Of a stretch of DNA of 64,000 bases, positions 32,961 to 42,192 are shown piece after piece. The position numbers were made by a program, and so were the translations under genes. The notes beneath the pieces were generated by a model. The model saw only the letters and a program-made list of their open reading frames with translations. It ran no database searches and was not told the DNA's origin. This stretch comes from Candidatus Aalborgicola lynettensis (GTDB taxonomy: Bacteria > Pseudomonadota > Gammaproteobacteria > Burkholderiales > Burkholderiaceae_C), in the NCBI GenBank assembly GCA_016719405.1, contig JADJZE010000001.1, positions 434,001 to 498,000 on the forward strand. The letters run 5' to 3'. Numbering within the stretch: position 1 is the first letter of the stretch; each line of letters begins with the position of its first letter.

Positions 32961-33556
32961 GGCACCTGAAATCGGTCAGTGTTTGCACTGGTTGCGGCAG
33001 GAATCGGTGGTGGCGGGGCAGGCAATGGCTCGACTGCACGGGCTTGCAGGGCCGCATTGGCGGCAAATCGGCGTGCTTGTGTGGCGTCCGTACGCAAAGC
33101 GTCAACCTGCGAAAGTGCAGCCAGATTGGGTTGTGCATTGGCAATGTCTTCCGCGCCCAGGCCACGTATTCCGACTGTGGACGTCGCGGTAGTCGTATTG
33201 GCCTGCGCACTGCCACGATTGAAAAAGTTGCTGATTCCACGCAACGCCCCGGTGGCCACATTGGACGCGGGGCTTGATGCTCCCGCTGGTCCAACATCGA
33301 ACATATGCACCCAACCGCTAGTTCCGTTGGCTGTTCGAACCTGGATCCACGCACCTTGTCGTGCGGGCAGACGCGTCAAAGTGGTTTGCAGGGGAAGCGG
33401 TGCGAGGCTGCGTGCGCTATCACCAGGGTTCTCACGTAACTCGGCACTGCGTTTTACGAGCAGGGCCTCGTTGCTGGGTTGCGCCACACTGCCGGTTGCG
33501 ATCACAGCCAACAGCCACCCGACCAGCCACCAGCGCTTTTGCAACATGCTGGTCAC
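32957..33556 (-). CDS. secreted bacterial SH3-domain protein
   Basis: The 199-residue protein has a signal peptide ending near SVAQPSN and one bacterial SH3 domain at about 28-95 (KRSAELRENPGDSARSLAPLP...GAWIQVRTANGTSGWVHMFDV). A less structured C-terminal part has the conserved piece VGIRGLGAEDIANAQPN and a proline-rich end. SH3b domains often bind cell-wall peptides. It is translationally coupled to the M48 protease, which suggests a shared role at the envelope. Confidence 0.8.
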   Translation of the reverse strand: MTSMLQKRWWLVGWLLAVIATGSVAQPSNEALLVKRSAELRENPGDSARSLAPLPLQTTLTRLPARQGAWIQVRTANGTSGWVHMFDVGPAGASSPASNVATGALRGISNFFNRGSAQANTTTATSTVGIRGLGAEDIANAQPNLAALSQVDALRTDATQARRFAANAALQARAVEPLPAPPPPIPAATSANTDRFQVP

Positions 33557-33569
33557 GATTGGCTACGCT

Positions 33570-34160
33570 CTATTTTTCACCCAGCATAGCGGACTTAAGG
33601 TTGGCCTGCGGTGGGTTTCCCCCCAACCAGATGCGCATAACGGCTTGGTTGAATGCAAGGTCGGGCAGGTAATCCCCTATTGGTTTGCCATTGACGGAGA
33701 CAAGAGTTCCTTTGCCAGGGATCCAGTCCAAGGTGGTGACATCACCCTTCTTCACAATGCCTTGGTCGGCAAAAATTTCGCCAAACTTGGTGGTCTGAGT
33801 CACCACTTTGGCTTTTTCTTCTTTGGTGGAGTTTTTGTTCATGGAGGTGATGAACAGCTGACCAAACTCATCGCTATCGATTTCGCGCTGAACGTACAGT
33901 GTGACGCGCTTGGGGCCGGTGGCCGCCAAAATTTCTGCTGCGCTGGTCGATTTTTTCTCGACATAGAGAGCGGCTACATACACTTTGATCACGAATATCT
34001 GCCGCTGCCCTGCGCCGTTGAGTACCAGAGCTTTCCCCCCCACTGTGACGGTTTCTGGAACTTTGACGCTGCCTACATCGAGCGCATACACTGGCATGGC
34101 GCAGGCCACCGCAAGTGCGCCGATGGACATGAGAAATTTCCGACGGAATCCAATTGACAT
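33570..34160 (-). CDS. chalcone isomerase-like periplasmic protein
   Basis: The 196-residue protein has a signal peptide (RRKFLMSIGALAVACAMPVYA) and a chalcone-isomerase-like fold (VGGKALVLNGAGQRQIFVIKVYVAALYV and the C-terminal FNQAVMRIWLGGNPPQANLKSAML). Bacterial members bind fatty acids or have unknown roles; flavonoid chemistry is unlikely. AGGAGAG lies five bases before the ATG. It is 13 bases upstream of the SH3 gene on the same strand, probably the first gene of that operon. Confidence 0.85.
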   Translation of the reverse strand: MSIGFRRKFLMSIGALAVACAMPVYALDVGSVKVPETVTVGGKALVLNGAGQRQIFVIKVYVAALYVEKKSTSAAEILAATGPKRVTLYVQREIDSDEFGQLFITSMNKNSTKEEKAKVVTQTTKFGEIFADQGIVKKGDVTTLDWIPGKGTLVSVNGKPIGDYLPDLAFNQAVMRIWLGGNPPQANLKSAMLGEK

Positions 34161-34724
34161 GCAAACTCTCCTATTGATGGGGCTAATAAAACTGCTAATG
34201 TAAAAGCGGGTCTATGCGTTGACAGTGAGGGCTATCAGGTGCTGTGCTAGGGGGTATGGACTTCGTTAATTCAAAACGGAATTCGCCACTTTTATCGCCT
34301 AATTTGTTCAGTCATGGTGCTGCCGGAATGTCCAACGAAGCGGCTGCCGGTATGTAGATTGGCCACCGAGTGGGGGTAGTCAGGATTTTGATTGCTTTTA
34401 CTAAGGGCCATGCTAGATATGTTCATAAGTGTGCGAATCTCTTGTTATCAACCCTGTCATCTTGCATTTCGGGGTGCTTTGCTTCAATGCTTGCTTTGGC
34501 CAACGCAGTCTGGGATTATTTACGCATTGCGAGCGCGGTTGGCTCGGGGTTATCCCTGTGCCGGCTGGCACTTAATGCTTTTCCAAAATTCTGGATCTCT
34601 TTCATTTCAGGCTCGCACCTAGGAATAGCTTCGGATTGCATGTCCATGGATATCTGACTATCATGAAACTGGTCGTTCGCATTTGCTTGCAAAACGAAAT
34701 TAATCCATTTTTTGAAGAATCTAC
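34161..34724. other. 564-base intergenic region without a convincing gene
   Basis: The short frames here have no ribosome sites or family features. The DNA is AT-richer than its surroundings and must hold the divergent promoters for the chalcone-isomerase-like gene and the receptor-kinase. A small hairpin GTGCCGGCTGGCAC lies at 34558-34571. No clear sigma-28 or FNR site was seen. Confidence 0.5.
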
Positions 34725-37108
34725 ATGAAGACATCTGGCTTGAGTCTCGCGAAAAGACTGTCCCTCAGTTTTGCGGCGGTCATTGCATTAATGGCCTTGC
34801 TGGCGATCCTGGCATCGGTTCGCATCGCAGGGTTGAATGGGGCCACGGAGCTGATCGTCAATGATCGCTACCCCAATACCCATATCGCCAATGAAGTCAA
34901 GGCGCAGGCCAATGTCATCTCGAACAGCATGCTCAATGTGCTGATCATGGCTGATGAGGGGCAAATCAAGGGCGAGATTGACAAGATCGAACAGGTTTCT
35001 GCAGCTGCCGATGTCGCCATTGCTGACCTGGACAAGATTTTGACGGATGCCAAAGGCCGGGAACTGCTCGCCGAGATTGTGAAGATTCGCGACAAATTTC
35101 GTCCACTTCGAGAGTCGTTTGTGAAGTTGATCAATGACGGCAATAAGGAAGAGGCGCAAGTCAAATACCTGTTTTCTATTCGTAACTTGCAAAAGAAATA
35201 TTTCGCTGCGCTCGATGCCTTTGTGAACTACCAGGATAGTCAGATGAAGGCCGCTGGTGTCAATTCAGCGGAAGTTGCAAGCAGTGCAAAGCAGTGGATT
35301 CTGGTGTTGTCCTTGGCAGCTGTTGCCTTGGGCGTTGTCTCCGCATGGCTCAGTACCCGCAGTGTGATCGGGCCCATCACGGCCATGCAGTCCACCATGA
35401 CCGACATCGCCACCAGTCAAGACTTCTCCCGGCGCGTGCCCGTGGAGCGCATGGACGAAGTGGGCCTGTCCATCGTGGCCTTTAACGCCATGATCGAGAA
35501 GATTCAGGAAAGCTCATCCCAACTCAAACAAAAGACCGCCGACATTCAGGCGATGATGCAGTACATACCCCAGGGTATCTTGACCATCATGGGTGGCAAC
35601 AAGGTGCATCCAGAGTACTCTGCCTTTCTGGAGAACATTTTGGAAACCAAGAACATCGCCGGTAGCGATGTCATGGATCTGATCTTCTCCAACAGCCAGT
35701 GCAATGCCGAAATCCAGTCCCAGGTGGAGGCCGCAATCTCTGCCTCCATTGGTGAAGATGCCATGAACTTCGACTTCAATGAGCACCTCTTGGTGTCAGA
35801 GGTCGAAAAGAAGATGTCCGATGGCCGCATCAAGATTCTGGATCTGAGTTGGTCGCCCATCACCGACGACAAGGACAGCGTGGTGCGTGTCATGTTGTGC
35901 GTGCGCGACATCACCGAAATTAAACAACTCGCAGCCGAGGCCGGAGCGCAAAAGCGCGAACTCGAAATCATTGGTCAGATCCTGGCAATCAACCAGGAAA
36001 AGTTCCACGAGTTCGTCGACAGCTCTGCCAAATTCCTCGCAGAGAACAAAAAAATCATTACCGATGTTGGCGCCGACGCACAACGGAGATCCGATCCCGA
36101 AGTCATTACCGAGCTATTCCGCAACATGCACACAATCAAAGGCAACGCCCGCACTTACGGCCTGTTGCACTTGACCAATATGGTGCATGAAGCCGAGCAA
36201 ACCTATGACCATCTGCGCAAGGATGCCGATGCGGTGTGGGATCAGGAAGAGCTGTTGGAACAGTTGGCCAGCGCGTCAGAGGCCATCGAAGAATATGCAC
36301 GCATCAACGAAGCCAAGCTGGGCCGCAAAGGACCGGGACGCCGCGGTGGCGTAGACAAATTCCTGATGGTTCAGATCGACCATATCCAGCACGCCATGGG
36401 TACTTTAGATCAGGTGGACTGGACCAATGTTGCAGCAGTGCGCGATTCCGTGCGTGAGGTGCACAACACCTTGGCACTGATTGGTACTGAGCCGATTGGC
36501 AGCGTTCTATTGGGCGTTACCGATTCACTGCCGTCGCTGGCCAAGGAATTGGGCAAGGAGGCACCAAACAGCACCATCCAAGACCACGGCATTGTCATTA
36601 AGAACCAAGTGGCCGATTTGGTGCGCAACGTGTTCATGCATTTGTACCGCAACTCGATGGACCATGGTATCGAGACCCCGCCGAGCGGCTTGCCAAAGGC
36701 AAACCAGCGGCTGGCAACATCGCGCTGGAACTCTCTCTCAACGACGGCAAGTTGCAATTCAATTTGCGAGATGACGGGCGTGGCTTGGCGGTTGACTTCA
36801 TCCGCAAGAAAGCGATCGAAAAAGGACTGGTTACGCCAGAGCAGGCGCTCACGCCTGAGCAAACCGCGCAACTCATCTTTTTGCCCGGCTTCTCAACCGC
36901 CGAAACAGTCACAGAAGTGTCTGGTCGCGGTGTAGGCATGGATGCAGTGAAGAGTTTTGTGACGCGTGAGCAAGGCACCATTGAGTTGCGCTTTGCGGAT
37001 TCAGGGGTGGGCGGCTCCAGTGACGGTTATCGCCCCTTTGAAACCGTGATCACACTGCCTGCACGGTTTGCGGTGCAGGATGAAGAATACCTCCAAGTCA
37101 ACGGATAG
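34725..37108 (+). pseudogene. receptor-type CheA-like kinase (4HB-HAMP-PAS-Hpt-HATPase), one-base frameshift
   Basis: The first frame codes for a helix at 14-34, a periplasmic four-helix region, a second helix at about 188-208, HAMP, a PAS-like region at about 265-410 and an Hpt domain with His469 in FRNMHTIKGNARTYG. A CheA-type N box (LYRNSMDHGIE) follows. It then breaks at about 36678-36680, where one base seems missing. The next frame continues with LRDDGRGLAVDFIRKKA and GRGVGMDAVKSF to 37108. The reconstructed protein is about 794 residues and combines receptor, phosphotransfer and ATPase parts without a CheW or P2 domain. It heads the module of MCP-like, CheX and CheY genes. Listed as disrupted; a sequencing error is equally possible. 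Confidence 0.8.
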
Positions 37109-37134
37109 TTGCTTCTCTCCCTAAGGGCGCAGGA

Positions 37135-37190
37135 ATCGTCGATTGAAGCAACCCAGAGCTCCAATGGTTCTGGGTTATTCCGTCGACGAT
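37135..37190. other. nested two-stem hairpin after the kinase gene
   Basis: An outer perfect stem ATCGTCGA/TCGACGAT encloses an inner perfect stem AACCCAGA/TCTGGGTT with an 11-base loop; the internal loops are seven and six bases. No T run follows. It lies 26 bases after the kinase stop and 112 bases before the MCP-like gene, so it may set the ratio of kinase to downstream proteins or be a protein-binding site. Confidence 0.6.
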
Positions 37191-37236
37191 AGTGTGTCGT
37201 TCTGAAGGCACAGAAAACTCTTGCGGGTGAAATTTT

Positions 37237-37260
37237 TAGGTAGCACCCAATGGGTGCCTA
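37237..37260. other. second hairpin upstream of the MCP-like gene
   Basis: GCACCC-AAT-GGGTGC forms a perfect six-pair hairpin. Outside it TAGG and CCTA can extend the stem after a two-base bulge. It lies about 42 bases before the MCP-like start, inside the expected leader. Confidence 0.5.
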
Positions 37261-37301
37261 TGTTAGGCTAAGCGTCACCTATGTGTATTGATTAACACGC
37301 C

Positions 37302-38022
37302 ATGGACATCACAACAACGATTCTGTTATTTGCGACTTTGTCGGTGGCTGCCTATCTGGGTTGGTTGGTGGTACAACTCAAGGCGCGGCTGGCAACAATG
37401 GTCAATGCCGAAGAAGCTAACGCGGCGCAGCAGGATTTGCTAGCGCAACTGGATGCGCAAGACCAAGAGATTCAGGCGCTACGCGACGAAAGCGAGCAGA
37501 GATCGCAGCGAGCTTGCGGCACATGAAACCGATTCGCACCAAAACTCATACAACGAGGCAATTGCGTTATTGGAGAATATTCGACGTGCAGGTGGCGCAG
37601 CACTTGGCAACAGTAACGACTTGGCAGGAGAGATCCTGTCGCTGCTCGAATTGGCAAAGACATTTGAGCGCTGGCACTCCGACATGAATGAGCTCGTTAT
37701 TCATAACCGCGCAATGCACGAAAAGAACGACGAATTTGCGTCCATCGTTAAGCACATGATCATTGTTACTTTGAATGCCTCCATCGAGGCAGCGCGCGCG
37801 GGTCCGTCAGGGCGAGGTTTTGCCGTTGTTGCCGATGAAATGCGCGCCTTGGCGTCGCGTGCGGAGAGCTTGTCTGATGGGTATCGCCATGGTCTGCACC
37901 AAAACGATCTCATCACGACAACCACGTTTCAAGACTTGCAAGCGGGTGGGAAAATGATCATCAGCTCGCTGACGCGGCTTAATTTGATCAACAACAAGAT
38001 AAAAGACGATCTAGCGTCCTGA
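37302..38022 (+). pseudogene. small MCP-like membrane protein with degenerate tip, one-base frameshift
   Basis: The first frame gives one membrane helix (TTILLFATLSVAAYLGWLVVQL) and a coiled coil (QQDLLAQLDAQDQEIQALRDESEQ). One extra base near 37498 shifts the frame, after which DRSELAAHETDSHQNSYNEA continues to 38022. The second part has an MCP hairpin end, LNASIEAARAGPSGRGFAVV, but the preceding tip reads KHMIIVT where receptors have the conserved EQTNLLA that contacts CheA and CheW. There is no periplasmic domain and the C-terminal helix is short. The whole is about 240 residues. It lies 11 bases before the CheX-like gene. Confidence 0.75.
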
Positions 38023-38033
38023 GTGACATCAGC

Positions 38034-38588
38034 ATGATTAGCACTCGCGCGCAAAAAAACTTTGACCAAATGCTTACGCTGGGTATCAAGGCCAGCTTGG
38101 GTGGTTCCGCGTCGGATCTCTGTGAGGTCGAGCCAGTTGCGACGCTTAAAGACATCACGGAGTCCCATGCCGTCATGATTACGGTGGCTTCTTTCTTATT
38201 CAGGCTATCCGTGCTGATCTATTTTTCACCAGACGAGGCGACACGCCGACACTTTGTCGGTGTGGAGGGTGATGACCCCACCACCAAGGATGATCAGGCG
38301 TTTTTTGATGCCATTCGAGAATCTTGCAACGTGTGTTGTGGTTCGCTCAATCGCGAACTTGCGACCGTCTTTCCGCATGTCGCCATGTCCACACCAAACA
38401 TCATAGAGCGTGAGTGTGGCAGCCATTTGGAGACCTTGAAAGGCGGTTATCTGCAGCATTTTCGGGCTACCACAGGCGCGGGCTCACAGTTTTATGTGAC
38501 TTTATGCGTGCGTGATTACGCCGCTGTAGATTTTGAATGGACGATGCCGGAGGAAGCCGAGTCGTCCGGTGAGTTGGAATTCTTTTAG
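38034..38588 (+). CDS. CheX-like phosphatase with SSGELEFF tail
   Basis: The 184-residue protein resembles CheX, a phosphatase of phosphorylated CheY. The family catalytic pattern ExxN is present as Glu96-Ser-Cys-Asn99 in FFDAIRESCNVCCGSLNREL, with the usual GSLNRE helix after it. After the domain a short acidic linker (WTMPEEAE) ends in SSGELEFF. The same eight residues end the next protein. It is most likely cytosolic and acts on the CheY encoded downstream. The CheX assignment rests on motif and context. Confidence 0.75.
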   Translation: MISTRAQKNFDQMLTLGIKASLGGSASDLCEVEPVATLKDITESHAVMITVASFLFRLSVLIYFSPDEATRRHFVGVEGDDPTTKDDQAFFDAIRESCNVCCGSLNRELATVFPHVAMSTPNIIERECGSHLETLKGGYLQHFRATTGAGSQFYVTLCVRDYAAVDFEWTMPEEAESSGELEFF

Positions 38589-38619
38589 CGGCAGTTCGCA
38601 CATGTATCAGGAGCAATAG

Positions 38620-39594
38620 ATGACCGAGCAGACAAAAATTGTGAGTAAGGTGTTGGTGCTAGACACGAATGCATCGTGCTTAGACACCATCAAACTTTTT
38701 TGCGACAACAATGGGCTGGTGGGGCTCAAGGTGCACCCCGACAATGTTATGTCGGTCCTGCGGTCCAACCTCGATTTGGGTGCCATATTGCTCGCAGAAA
38801 CGTATACCGATGGCGGCGACTGCGGAATTGAATTGGCGCGCAATATTCATACACTGCGACCGGAGCTACCCATTTTTTTCCGGCGTGACGCCATTGATGG
38901 ATTGGACGGTATCGCCGAGCAGGACAGATCGCTGATTAGTGCGGTCTACACCGTGGCGACGATCGCGAAACTGCAGGTGGCGACGGAGGAGTTCATTTTT
39001 AGCCGCTCTTACCCCAATGCCCTGCTGCGCGGTATTACCGAAATTTCGATTCCCGCACTTGTGAGTCAGTTTAAATCGCTCAAGGTCGAGGTTGAGGCGC
39101 CGTACCTGGTGCGCGACCGGCTGATTTTTGGTGAAATTTTCACCCTTATTCCGCTGGAAAGCAGTTGGTGCCGCGGCTACATGATGCTGCAAACCGAGGA
39201 AGAATCCTTGATGCACCTGGTGAAGAACGGGCGAACATTTGTCAACCCTGAAGATGCGCAGGAGTTTCGTCACCTCAATGGCTTGTTAGGCGAAATCACC
39301 AACCTCATTTGGGGTGCCATCAAGAACCGCTACCTTTCAAGTGTGCGTGAGGACACCTATCTTTCGCAGGTTCCTATCATCGTCAATAACTTGCATCGGT
39401 ACATTTCCTTTGGGTCGGAAAATCCGCAGTTGTGTTTCAAGTACATCATCTCTGACAGCGATGATGCGACGGTTCGACCATTGGTCATTCAGCAAAAATT
39501 CATTTTCAATTTGAATTGGTCTCCAGAAGACTTTTCAGAAAACGTGCCTTCGGCTGATGAGTTGGTTTCTTCGGGTGAACTCGAGTTTTTCTAA
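38620..39594 (+). CDS. degenerate receiver fused to CheX-like domain, SSGELEFF tail
   Basis: The 324 residues divide into an N-terminal receiver-like part (about 8-125) and a CheX-like part (about 135-300). In the receiver the acidic pocket is reduced to Asp15 in VLVLDTNA, and the phosphoacceptor position reads ILLAETY instead of a LLD-type strand, so it cannot be phosphorylated normally. The CheX part has ExxN as Glu225-Ile-Thr-Asn228 in GLLGEITNLIWGAIKNRY. The protein ends in ADELVSSGELEFF, identical in the last eight residues to the preceding protein. It lies 31 bases downstream of that gene and 18 bases before cheY. Confidence 0.75.
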   Translation: MTEQTKIVSKVLVLDTNASCLDTIKLFCDNNGLVGLKVHPDNVMSVLRSNLDLGAILLAETYTDGGDCGIELARNIHTLRPELPIFFRRDAIDGLDGIAEQDRSLISAVYTVATIAKLQVATEEFIFSRSYPNALLRGITEISIPALVSQFKSLKVEVEAPYLVRDRLIFGEIFTLIPLESSWCRGYMMLQTEEESLMHLVKNGRTFVNPEDAQEFRHLNGLLGEITNLIWGAIKNRYLSSVREDTYLSQVPIIVNNLHRYISFGSENPQLCFKYIISDSDDATVRPLVIQQKFIFNLNWSPEDFSENVPSADELVSSGELEFF

Positions 39595-39612
39595 AACATA
39601 AGGAAATTTGTT

Positions 39613-39981
39613 ATGGCGCAGATATTGGTAGTTGATGACTCAAGCACTGTTCGCAATGAAGTGGGGGATTTCTTGCAAAAAAATGGGTTTACGGTCGCTT
39701 TTGCCGTAGACGGTAAAGATGGTCTGGTGAAGCTTAAAGCGGACCCTGCAGTCAAGCTTGTCGTGTGTGATGTCAATATGCCGAATATGGACGGGCTCAC
39801 CATGGCGGAGAAGGTACGCAGTGAGCTCAATAACAGCGCGGTCAGCATTGTGATGCTCACCACCGAGAACTCACCCGTTATGAAAGAGCGCGGCAAGGCC
39901 GCTGGAGTCAAAGGTTGGATTGTCAAGCCATTCAAGGGTGATGCGGTCTTGCCATCATTCAAGAAGCTCGTCGGCGTCTGA
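39613..39981 (+). CDS. CheY-like single-domain response regulator
   Basis: The 122-residue protein is a complete receiver: acidic pair Asp8/Asp9 in ILVVDDSSTVR, phosphoacceptor Asp53 in LVVCDVNMPNMDGL, threonine in IVMLTTENS and lysine in GWIVKPFKG. It has no output domain. It ends the module and is the obvious phosphate acceptor from the Hpt domain of the receptor-kinase and substrate for the two CheX-like proteins. What it binds downstream is unknown; no flagellar or pilus gene is nearby. Confidence 0.93.
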   Translation: MAQILVVDDSSTVRNEVGDFLQKNGFTVAFAVDGKDGLVKLKADPAVKLVVCDVNMPNMDGLTMAEKVRSELNNSAVSIVMLTTENSPVMKERGKAAGVKGWIVKPFKGDAVLPSFKKLVGV

Positions 39982-40168
39982 CGACAGCACTGCGAGAGCG
40001 TTGGTACGCGGATGGATTAGTCAGGGTTGACACTGAAGTCGACTACAGAAGTGGCCCGGTTGCCGGCGACGCGAAATTTAGCGGGGTATTGTTGGGGCAT
40101 CAATCCGATTTGGTCATGCGCTATTTTTCCTACCTTCGCACAACGACTATCTCTAAACGGGTTTACGC

Positions 40169-40669
40169 ATGAGACCACTGGTGATCGGGCTGGCGCTCAA
40201 GAATGTCGGACGCTATTTTTTGCTGGGCAGCATGGTAGGTTGCGCACAGCTAAATGACGCTGGATTGGCCATTGTTTCGTCCAATGTGCCGGCCGTTGCA
40301 ATCGTTGACGGGCAATTGCTGCAGGGCGAAATTCAACTGTTCCCAAACCATACGGGAACGGTCACTTTGCAAGCATCGGCTTCGGGTCCGGCCGGTCAGT
40401 CTGCCGTGACGGAGTGCGTCGGGCGTTTGCGCTACACCGCTACCAGCACGGGTGCAATCGACCTGCGTTGTACCGGGGGGGTAGCAGGCGATTTGAAAAT
40501 TACGCTGCTTGGGGATACGCGAGGCTATGGTTACGGCGCTGTGGCCAGTGGTACTGCCAGCCTGGTTTTTGGCATGACTGACCAGGAAAGTCGCGCCTAT
40601 CTGTTCACCACCGCAGATCGCCAGCTGGTTGAGCGTGCCAGCAGTGTTGTTCCCGCGCTCAAAAAATAG
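40169..40669 (+). CDS. hypothetical exported protein, possible lipoprotein
   Basis: The 166-residue protein begins with a basic start and hydrophobic stretch ending in LLGSMVGCAQ, which could be a lipobox with the cysteine at about residue 25, although methionine at -3 is unusual. The remainder is rich in Gly, Ala and Thr with likely beta structure and two more cysteines (ECVGRLRY and RCTGG). I do not recognise the family. It follows cheY by 187 bases and may have its own promoter. Confidence 0.6.
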   Translation: MRPLVIGLALKNVGRYFLLGSMVGCAQLNDAGLAIVSSNVPAVAIVDGQLLQGEIQLFPNHTGTVTLQASASGPAGQSAVTECVGRLRYTATSTGAIDLRCTGGVAGDLKITLLGDTRGYGYGAVASGTASLVFGMTDQESRAYLFTTADRQLVERASSVVPALKK

Positions 40670-40754
40670 GAGTTCACCCTGTGTTTTGCGCACAAGCGGT
40701 GGTGTATTGAAATACACCGGTGGTATACCGCTGGTTTTGGGAGTAAAAAGACCA

Positions 40755-40802
40755 CTGGCGCTGTTGCAGTGAGCGTGAGCAGCTATTAAAGTAGTAGCAG
40801 CC
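40755..40802. repeat. partial interspersed repeat copy
   Basis: GTGAGCAGCTATTAAAGTAGTAGCAGC resembles the inverted form of the GCTATAAAAATAGTAGCTGC unit found at 52801. It lies between the exported protein and the DUF342-like gene. Confidence 0.5.
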
Positions 40803-40834
40803 GTGGACCAGGCGTCAAGAAAGCGAGCAAAGTC

Positions 40835-42169
<1,335 letters not shown>

Positions 42170-42192
42170 ACCCCGCCACTGCCGGGTTGGCC

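Noticed and set aside
34370..34657. 95-residue plus-strand frame in the 34.2-34.7 kb gap
   Set aside because: No ribosome binding site, odd composition, and a similar-length frame overlaps it; no evidence of coding.
36665..36690. Programmed ribosomal frameshift in the receptor-kinase
   Set aside because: No slippery heptamer or downstream structure is evident at the CCCCG site, and similar indels occur in unrelated genes nearby, so an error or mutation is more likely.
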